A stretch of 10,466 nt of DNA from Anaerolineae bacterium (lineage in GTDB: Bacteria > Chloroflexota > Anaerolineae > Anaerolineales > Villigracilaceae): the NCBI GenBank assembly GCA_003484265.1, contig DNDO01000030.1, positions 16,029 to 26,494 of the forward strand. Direction: 5' to 3'. Below the pieces are notes generated by a model that did not search any database, was not told where the DNA came from, and worked only from the letters and a program-made list of their open reading frames with translations. The position numbers and the translations under genes were made by a program. This document shows, one piece after another, positions 6,274 through 10,466 of this stretch; the first letter of the stretch is position 1, and every line of letters starts with the position of its first letter.

Positions 6274-7032
6274 TTAGGCAAGGGAATGCTGCATCCACAC
6301 ATTCGGTTCGATGTAAATTCCTTCATCTTTTTCAATGTCTAATTCCATCGGGCTGAGCGCGCCAGGGACGATGTATTCTCCGCTTTGTGGAAATTTCAAG
6401 CCTGTCCATTCTTCCCATTCTGCCCGTGTGCCAAGAACTGTCTTTGCCTGCGGGCATACTTTAATGATCTTCCCTCCCAAACGCACGTGGACTCTCAGCC
6501 AGGCATCGAAAGGCATGCCCTCGTCGTTGGTCCATTGAATATAATCATCCATATTTATCAATGGATAAAGCCGTTTAAGATTTGGGCGGACTGGCACGAC
6601 AAGATTTGTGAACCCTTTAGATTCTCCGATACTCCGCACGGCCTGCAAGACCTTTGAACTCAAGCCTTGTCTTTGATATTCCGTATGTATCGCGACAATG
6701 ATCGCGACTTGGGCGGTCGGTGTTCGCCCTTCCTTGTGATCCTGGACAGCCTTCTTTACGACCCAGTCCCAGCCGTTGTCTGGGAGACGGTTGAGTTCAG
6801 CCTCCCAGACAAATGGCAGGCTGTGACCAACGGCAATCGGCTGGTTTGTCTTCGTATCGAGCAGAATCGCCTGGTATTCAGGGAATCGATCAAAGAGATC
6901 ATCCCAGTGCTCCTTAATGACAGAATTGTGCCACATAAATTCGGGCCACGACTCCCTTGTAAGTTGGTTGACAGAGTCTTGAAAGCCTATTACTTCACCT
7001 GGGTTAATAGATCTGATTTGTTCTTTGTTCAT
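6274..7032 (-). CDS. GNAT-type acetyltransferase, downstream copy of tandem pair
   Basis: A 252-residue protein with a central GNAT-like core. VAIIVAIHTEYQRQGLSS (about 109-126) fits motif A, with Q120-x-x-G123 as the acetyl-CoA pyrophosphate loop. The remainder is not a standard GNAT. The N-terminal ESWPEFMWH and the conserved C-terminal half, with MPFDAWLRVH, EWTGLKFPQSGEYIVPGAL and IYIEPNVWM, are shared with the neighbouring paralogue. Aligned without gaps, the two are identical at 142 of 251 positions by hand count. The substrate is unknown. ATG 7032 overlaps the upstream paralogue's TGA by four bases and gives an N-terminus (MN...) that lines up with it; TTG 7050 would lie inside the neighbour. 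It is followed after 14 bases by the G5/3D lipoprotein gene. Confidence 0.82.
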   Translation of the reverse strand: MNKEQIRSINPGEVIGFQDSVNQLTRESWPEFMWHNSVIKEHWDDLFDRFPEYQAILLDTKTNQPIAVGHSLPFVWEAELNRLPDNGWDWVVKKAVQDHKEGRTPTAQVAIIVAIHTEYQRQGLSSKVLQAVRSIGESKGFTNLVVPVRPNLKRLYPLINMDDYIQWTNDEGMPFDAWLRVHVRLGGKIIKVCPQAKTVLGTRAEWEEWTGLKFPQSGEYIVPGALSPMELDIEKDEGIYIEPNVWMQHSLA

Positions 7033-7784
7033 AATGTGTGTACCATCCAAACATTTGGTTCGATGTAAACTCCTTCATTGTTTTCAACTGCCATATCCAT
7101 TGGATTGAGTGCGCCGGGGATTACGTATCGTCCACTTTGTAAGAATTTCAATCCAGTCCATGACTCCCAGTCAGCGCATGTGCCGCGGATCGTCATGGCT
7201 TGATGGCAGGGCTTGATGATCTTCGCCCCCAACCGTGCATGTACCCTCAGCCACGCATCGAATGGCAAGCCATCGTCGTTCGGCCAGGTGATGTAATCGT
7301 CTATGCTGATCAGCGGATATTCCTTCTTCTGGTTTGGGCGAACTGGGGCGACGAGGTTCTTGAATCCCTTGGATTCGCCAATGGAGCGCATCGTATGTAC
7401 CATCCTTGAACTGAATCCCTGATTTTGGTAATCAGGATGAATAGCTACTTGAATTGCAGATTGAATGTTCGGCGAAATACCCTTCTTATTGTCTTCAACC
7501 GCTTTCAGGAATACCCAATCCCAGCCGCCTTCTGGGAGGTCTGCGACCTCATTGTCCCAATGAAAGGGTATGCTGTTGCCCATCGCCGCCATACGGTTGG
7601 CTTCTGTATCGAAGATGGCAAATTGGTAGTCGCCAAAACGGTCAAAAAGTTCGTGCCAGTTCTCGTTCGCGATGGGATCGTGGAGCATGAATTCGGGCCA
7701 TGAGGCTTCTGCGATATTGCTGGCAAGGTCGAGGTAATTTTCAAGGTCGCCCGGGGAAACGATAATAAATCGATCCGTGTTCAA
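7029..7784 (-). CDS. GNAT-type acetyltransferase, upstream copy of tandem pair
   Basis: The 251-residue paralogue of the next gene has the same layout: ASWPEFMLH near residues 27-35, motif A in QVAIHPDYQNQGFSS (112-126) with Q120-x-x-G123, and a long conserved C-terminal half ending VYIEPNVWMVH. Identity to its neighbour is about 46% before residue 126 and about 67% after. The selective pressure therefore falls mostly on the part beyond the acetyl-CoA loop. Translation starts at TTG 7784, which overlaps the ABM gene's TGA (TTGA). No ATG alternative lies near, and the MN start matches the paralogue. A 12-base perfect palindrome (7785-7796) lies directly before the start. The substrate cannot be told from sequence; a GNAT acting on a small molecule or a peptide is equally possible. 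Confidence 0.82.
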   Translation of the reverse strand: MNTDRFIIVSPGDLENYLDLASNIAEASWPEFMLHDPIANENWHELFDRFGDYQFAIFDTEANRMAAMGNSIPFHWDNEVADLPEGGWDWVFLKAVEDNKKGISPNIQSAIQVAIHPDYQNQGFSSRMVHTMRSIGESKGFKNLVAPVRPNQKKEYPLISIDDYITWPNDDGLPFDAWLRVHARLGAKIIKPCHQAMTIRGTCADWESWTGLKFLQSGRYVIPGALNPMDMAVENNEGVYIEPNVWMVHTL

Positions 7785-8074
7785 GGTTGATCAACCCCTG
7801 TGTAATATCCGCCAGTTGGCGCGGACGCGAGCAGGGGTCTGATCTCGGTCAACATTTCAGGCGGGATGTTCTTGACGGATGCTTGATGCGATTCGATGTT
7901 GTCCCAGACTTCGATCATTGTAAATTTGGTTGGATCGTCGTGGGATTGATAGAGTATAACGGATTCGCATCCTTGGGAGGATTTGATCATAGGTATGATC
8001 GAGAGCAGAAAGTTGCGCAGGGAGTTGGCGGTTTCTGGTTTAGCTTGTGTTTCGCCGATGCGGGTTACGGTCAT
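7781..8074 (-). CDS. Antibiotic biosynthesis monooxygenase (ABM)-domain protein
   Basis: A 97-residue dimeric alpha/beta-barrel protein of the ABM type. It opens with a strand (MTVTRIGETQ) and a long helix (ETANSLRNFLLSIIPMIKSSQGC). The strand pair SVILYQSHDDPTKFTMIEVWDN and the characteristic helix NIESHQASVKN come next, followed by a final strand region. Relatives include quinol monooxygenase YgiN and heme-degrading IsdG types, but many members have no known reaction; no residue here decides between them. The ATG has TAAGGA (8082-8087 on the plus strand as its complement) seven bases upstream. It is the first gene of the six-gene minus-strand run and overlaps the first acetyltransferase by four bases. 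Confidence 0.82.
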   Translation of the reverse strand: MTVTRIGETQAKPETANSLRNFLLSIIPMIKSSQGCESVILYQSHDDPTKFTMIEVWDNIESHQASVKNIPPEMLTEIRPLLASAPTGGYYTGVDQP

Positions 8075-8098
8075 GTTTTATTCCTTATAGCGTTTTAT

Positions 8099-8127
8099 AT
8101 TGTCCGTGAAATTTGTGTCTGATTCAA
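8099..8127 (-). promoter_or_regulatory. Candidate promoter of the minus-strand six-gene run
   Basis: On the minus strand TTGAAT (8122-8127) and GACAAT (8099-8104) are separated by exactly 17 bases; each matches consensus at 4 of 6 positions. Transcription would begin near 8092, just upstream of the Shine-Dalgarno site of the ABM gene. The match is modest, so this is a candidate only. Confidence 0.4.
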
Positions 8128-8160
8128 GCAGTGTACAACACAACAACTCAAAACGGAAGA

Positions 8161-8189
8161 TTGATGGTATCGGTCAGCGGTATTACAAT
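8161..8189 (+). promoter_or_regulatory. Candidate promoter of the cupredoxin gene
   Basis: TTGATG (8161-8166, 4/6) and TACAAT (8184-8189, 5/6) are spaced by 17 bases. The predicted start near 8196 leaves a leader of about 24 nt with AAAGGAG (8208-8214) five bases before the ATG. It diverges from the promoter at 8099-8127; no obvious operator lies between them. Confidence 0.5.
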
Positions 8190-8219
8190 CAGTGAGAAGA
8201 TATAAATAAAGGAGAGACA

Positions 8220-8630
8220 ATGAGAAAATATATTCTTTTTATTGGATTGGGCATTGTTATGTTGCTTGCATCCTGCGGCGGAGGAGGAGCTCCCTCTACG
8301 GCGATCGATGTCGTGATGACCGATTTCCAATTTGTACCGAATCAGTTCGTCGTCCCCGCGGGGGAGGAAATCACGATCAGTATTGTCAATTCTGGAGCGG
8401 TCGTGCATAACTTTGTTATCATGAAATTGGGTACAACTGCCGGTCAAACCTTCGAAGAGGATGATCAGGTAAACGTATACTGGGAAGAGGTCGATATCCA
8501 GCCGGGAGGCGATTTCAGCACAATCTTCACTGCGCCGACGGAGCCAGGTGAATATCAGATCATTTGCCGGACAGAGGGTCATATTGTGTCTGGCATGATC
8601 GCTAAACTGATCGTCGTAGCTGGAGAATAA
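8220..8630 (+). CDS. Cupredoxin (type-1 copper) lipoprotein
   Basis: A 136-residue exported protein. The signal peptide (about 1-18) ends in the lipobox L16-A-S-C19, followed by a Gly-rich linker GGGG. The remainder is a plastocyanin-like beta-sandwich with DFQFVPNQFVVPAGEEITISIVNSG and a full set of type-1 copper ligands: H63 in VVHNFVI, then C116-x4-H121-x4-M126 in IICRTEGHIVSGM. It is expected to be lipid-anchored outside the cytoplasmic membrane and to shuttle electrons or bind copper. No oxidase or reductase partner is encoded nearby. Start ATG 8220 is supported by AAAGGAG five bases upstream. The next gene on the same strand begins 50 bases later. Confidence 0.9.
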   Translation: MRKYILFIGLGIVMLLASCGGGGAPSTAIDVVMTDFQFVPNQFVVPAGEEITISIVNSGAVVHNFVIMKLGTTAGQTFEEDDQVNVYWEEVDIQPGGDFSTIFTAPTEPGEYQIICRTEGHIVSGMIAKLIVVAGE

Positions 8631-8680
8631 TTCCGAGAGCTGGAGACCGCAGTATTGCGTTCTTGATTACAATGGGGGTT

Positions 8681-9463
8681 ATGGATAAACCATTTATTAC
8701 CAGCACGAGCAATCCGCTTATTAAACAAGCGCGCGCCTTGCGTCAAAAGAAGGCTCGGCGCGAAAGCGGAATGTTCCTAGTGGAAGGCATTCGTCACATT
8801 GGAGAGGTTGTCGAAGCAGGATGGGATGTGGAGTCTGTGCTGTACGCCCCTGATACATTGACAAGCAGTTTTGCACACAAGTTGATCTCGCGCCTCACTC
8901 ATAAACCCCAGCCTGTCTCGCCGCAAGTGATGGAATCGCTGGCTGACAAGGACAACCCGCAGGGCATCCTTGCGATCGTTCACCAGCGACAGACAAAAAT
9001 TTCGAATCTCCAACCAATGGGCTCTGCCGTTGCGATCGTCTCTGCGCAGGACCCCGGCAACGTCGGGACGATCCTGCGCACTATGGACGCCGTCGGCATT
9101 GACACACTGTTCCTTCTCGATGGCGGAGTCGAGTTGTATCATCCCTCAGTCGTTCGAGCAAGCATGGGAGCGTTGTTCTGGAAGACCGTCGTTCCGGCTT
9201 CGTTCGATGAATTTCTTCACTGGACGCGCGCCAGGAAATATCAATTGATCGGCGCCTCCGCCCACGCTGAAATGCAATACAATTTGCACTCTCCAGCGTC
9301 ACCCTGGGTTTTGGTGCTCGGCAGCGAGCAAAGGGGATTAACCTCTGAACAGTCAAAAGCGTTGGATATTACCGTCTCCCTGCCTATGATGGGACGCGCG
9401 AGTTCCTTGAACCTCTCCGTTGCAGCTGGTGTGCTGTTGTATCAGTTTACGGGAAAAAAGTAG
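8681..9463 (+). CDS. TrmH/SpoU-family RNA 2'-O-methyltransferase
   Basis: A 260-residue SPOUT-class methyltransferase. The N-terminal substrate-binding domain opens ITSTSNPLIKQARALRQKKAR and contains FLVEGIRHI (32-40). The catalytic trefoil-knot domain carries all three SpoU motifs: QDPGNVGTILRT (123-134, with N127 and R133), LVLGSEQRGL (211-220), and LPMMGRASSLNLSVAAGVLLY (234-254). It methylates a ribose 2'-OH of rRNA or tRNA with SAM; which nucleotide is not determinable from sequence. Start choice is uncertain: ATG 8681 gives the usual family N-terminus, but ATG 8672 and TTG 8663 are in frame, and no well-spaced Shine-Dalgarno site favours any of them. TACAAT at 8668-8673 could be a -10 box giving a nearly leaderless message, but no matching -35 is seen. 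Confidence 0.92.
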   Translation: MDKPFITSTSNPLIKQARALRQKKARRESGMFLVEGIRHIGEVVEAGWDVESVLYAPDTLTSSFAHKLISRLTHKPQPVSPQVMESLADKDNPQGILAIVHQRQTKISNLQPMGSAVAIVSAQDPGNVGTILRTMDAVGIDTLFLLDGGVELYHPSVVRASMGALFWKTVVPASFDEFLHWTRARKYQLIGASAHAEMQYNLHSPASPWVLVLGSEQRGLTSEQSKALDITVSLPMMGRASSLNLSVAAGVLLYQFTGKK

Positions 9464-9486
9464 GGACCCGGCAACGCCAGGTCCCT
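9454..9486 (-). terminator. Rho-independent terminator of the moeA/VKOR/acidic-protein unit
   Basis: Read on the minus strand, AGGGACC (complement of 9480-9486) pairs with GGTCCCT (complement of 9462-9468). The stem extends inward by GGC/GCC after one mismatch, around a three-base loop. The stem is followed by AC and six Ts (complement of 9454-9459). On the plus strand no T run follows, so it works as a classic terminator only for minus-strand transcripts. The hairpin begins inside the stop codon of the plus-strand methyltransferase gene, and the T run comes from that gene's last lysine codons. Confidence 0.8.
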
Positions 9487-9541
9487 GCAGGGGTGGATCA
9501 ATTCAGCTGAACACGATCAAATTTCAGTTAAGGATTAAACG

Positions 9542-9757
9542 TTAAAAGTCGTCGTCTTCCTCCCAAAGATCATCTTCTTCCTCTTCCTCCTCATCCCATT
9601 CGCCTTCTTCTTCCTCTTCCTCCCATTCAGCTGCTGCATCTTCAGACGGGGAGTAGGTGTTACAGCCGGTGTCGGGGTCTATCTCGACTGCAGCGGCACT
9701 GCAATAACCTTCATCTATAAAGATACAATCGACGTAATGACATTTGATACGGGGCAT
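9542..9757 (-). CDS. Small Cys4 protein with highly acidic C-terminal tail
   Basis: A 71-residue protein not assigned to a named family here. Residues 1-40 contain C6-x4-C11-x7-C19-x12-C32 with CSAAAVEIDPDTGCNTY, a spacing suggestive of a small metal-binding knuckle or disulfide module; DUF1540-type proteins are a loose comparison. Residues 44-71 hold 22 Asp/Glu out of 28, broken only by W45, G52, W54, L64, W65 and a terminal F71. It has no signal peptide or membrane segment. The ATG is preceded five bases upstream by AGGAGG (complement of 9763-9768), an excellent ribosome site, so translation is likely despite the low complexity. It is the last gene of the moeA-VKOR unit, 17 bases after VKOR, and is followed by a terminator. 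Confidence 0.82.
   Translation of the reverse strand: MPRIKCHYVDCIFIDEGYCSAAAVEIDPDTGCNTYSPSEDAAAEWEEEEEEGEWDEEEEEEDDLWEEDDDF
9545..9630. repeat. Low-complexity polypyrimidine tract encoding the acidic tail
   Basis: The plus strand is almost entirely C and T, with two imperfect copies of a CTTCTTCCTCTTCCTC-type unit (about 9574-9590 and 9604-9622), each followed by CCCATTC. On the coding strand these give the EWEEEEEE/EWDEEEEEE duplication. The tract could change length by slippage. Confidence 0.65.
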
Positions 9758-9774
9758 TCATTCCTCCTGCAGGA

Positions 9775-10197
9775 TTAAGGTTGTCGAACCACGCGAATAA
9801 CTGAAATGATAAATATTAAAGTCATCGAGGCTTGTGACGCTAGACAGAACGGACAGTATGCTTTGAGGAGCGCGACCTCCACATAGATGAGCCAGAGGGT
9901 GAAGAGGAAACCGATCAAGGAAATCCCGAAAAAAATCAAGCTGCCGTTGTCTTTAATGAAACCGGTTTTGCGTTCGAGCCATAAAATTCCAAGCAGTACG
10001 GTATACCCGATGGCGCCGACCACTGCCACAGGAATGCCGTTCACTTCAGAATATTTGCTTGCGTTTACTACCGAGCAATCTTTGGACCCAACGCACATAT
10101 TGTCGTTGGATGTTATTTTATAGATCGTCATATAGATCGAAACCAGCAAACCGATGATCGTAAGCGCTACAGTAACCTGTGTTAATCGTTTTTCCAT
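9775..10197 (-). CDS. VKOR-family membrane thiol oxidoreductase
   Basis: A 140-residue integral membrane protein with four hydrophobic segments (about 8-26, 56-73, 86-108, 119-137). The VKOR signature is complete: loop cysteines C35 and C41, S47, the GIPVAVVGAIGY stretch (54-65), and the quinone-proximal C115-P-F-C118. Bacterial VKORs reoxidise a DsbA-like thioredoxin partner and pass electrons to quinone, driving disulfide formation outside the cell membrane. Many carry a fused thioredoxin domain; this one does not, and no partner is encoded in the window. ATG 10197 lies six bases after the moeA stop, with TGAGG overlapping that stop as a possible ribosome site. It is co-transcribed in all likelihood with moeA and the acidic Cys4 gene. 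Confidence 0.92.
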   Translation of the reverse strand: MEKRLTQVTVALTIIGLLVSIYMTIYKITSNDNMCVGSKDCSVVNASKYSEVNGIPVAVVGAIGYTVLLGILWLERKTGFIKDNGSLIFFGISLIGFLFTLWLIYVEVALLKAYCPFCLASQASMTLIFIISVIRVVRQP

Positions 10198-10203
10198 TTA
10201 GCC

Positions 10204-10466
10204 TCAAAGCCGCCAGGCTGTTACTTCCTGACCAGCAGGCACGCATTTTACACCAGCGGGGATAATTAGTAAAGCATTCGCTTGTACCAACGACAATAGG
10301 TTTCCAGACCCTTGATGACCCGTGAGACTGGCAATTAATCCGCCGTCTTTTTCACTGACGACGGCGCGCAGGTAACTCTCGCGCCCATCGGACAATATTT
10401 CCTCTTCGCAGCTTACGCGGACCGTTTGCCTGCCTCCGTCCGATAAGCCGCCAAGCTTGGCGGCTT
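10204..10466 (-). CDS. moeA: Molybdopterin molybdenumtransferase MoeA, C-terminal end (partial)
   Basis: An open frame runs from the right edge to TGA at 10206-10204, giving about 86 residues of a C-terminus; the 5' part is outside the window. It matches the MoeA C-terminal (domain IV) pattern: ILSDGRESYLRAVV, then GLIASLTGHQGSGNLLSLVQANALLIIPAG, and the closing GQEVTAWRL. MoeA inserts molybdate into adenylylated molybdopterin in cofactor synthesis. The in-frame TTG at 10395 is internal, because homology continues upstream of it. The first complete codons at the edge read AAKLGGLSDGG and lie partly in a perfect palindrome, so the outermost residues deserve caution. Confidence 0.88.
   Translation of the reverse strand, partial: AAKLGGLSDGGRQTVRVSCEEEILSDGRESYLRAVVSEKDGGLIASLTGHQGSGNLLSLVQANALLIIPAGVKCVPAGQEVTAWRL
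10445..10466. repeat. Perfect 22-bp palindrome at the window edge
   Basis: AAGCCGCCAAG (10445-10455) is followed directly by its exact reverse complement (10456-10466), ending at the last base of the window. The centre is AAGCTT. The word AAGCCGCCA also occurs at 10207-10215 near the moeA stop. It may extend beyond the window. Confidence 0.85.

Noticed and set aside
6260..6298. GTG 6298 as start of the G5/3D lipoprotein
   Set aside because: It lies within the end of the preceding acetyltransferase gene and would bury the lipoprotein signal that begins at ATG 6259.
7033..7050. TTG 7050 as start of the downstream acetyltransferase
   Set aside because: It sits inside the upstream paralogue; ATG 7032 forms an ATGA overlap and aligns the N-termini of the two paralogues.
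10204..10395. A separate 63-residue gene starting at TTG 10395
   Set aside because: The frame stays open to the window edge and MoeA-like sequence continues upstream, so this is the 3' part of moeA.
1..10466. Mobile element, CRISPR array or toxin-antitoxin pair
   Set aside because: No transposase, integrase, regularly spaced direct repeats or recognisable toxin/antitoxin were found. The GNAT pair is too long and of the wrong layout for a GNAT-RHH toxin system, and no RHH partner is present.

Overview
The window looks like a chromosomal segment of a free-living bacterium, most plausibly a member of the Chloroflexota (Anaerolineae-like). This placement is inferred from gene content and protein style, not from a marker-gene comparison. 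The clues are a roadblock/V4R/response-regulator cassette, a DPM1-type glycosyltransferase, a cupredoxin lipoprotein, a stand-alone VKOR, frequent TTG/GTG starts and roughly 50% GC. No insertion sequence, phage gene or CRISPR array is visible, and the coding density is high.

Layout. (1) 32-105, minus: tRNA-Asp(GUC) with a clear promoter (126-154) embedded in an inverted repeat. (2) 256-2993, plus: a four-gene unit with its own promoter, encoding a roadblock/LC7 protein, a Cys-rich V4R-domain protein, a REC response regulator with a degenerate GGDEF-like domain, and a GT2 polyprenyl-phosphate sugar transferase. (3) 3030-8074, minus: a tightly packed six-gene run in transcription order: ABM-domain protein, two tandem GNAT paralogues, a DUF348/G5/3D lipoprotein, an LCP-family protein and rsmA. 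Four-base start/stop overlaps join three of the junctions. (4) 8075-8219: divergent promoter region. (5) 8220-9463, plus: a type-1 copper (cupredoxin) lipoprotein and a SpoU/TrmH-family RNA methyltransferase. (6) 9542-10466, minus: the 3' end of moeA, a stand-alone VKOR homologue and a small Cys4 protein with a very acidic tail. These end at a rho-independent terminator that overlaps the end of the converging methyltransferase gene.

How they fit together. The first unit looks like a regulatory module: a roadblock scaffold or GTPase-partner protein, a probable ligand or metal sensor, and a two-component receiver, but no GTPase, histidine kinase or promoter-binding output domain in view. The minus-strand run ends in envelope functions (G5/3D lipoprotein, LCP ligase-like protein) followed by rRNA maturation (rsmA). 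The right end couples molybdenum-cofactor insertion with membrane thiol oxidation. The most noteworthy items are the roadblock-V4R-REC/pseudo-GGDEF cassette, the tandem acetyltransferases (about 57% identical by hand count), and the acidic-tail Cys4 protein. The window ends exactly on the outer edge of a perfect 22-bp palindrome inside moeA.
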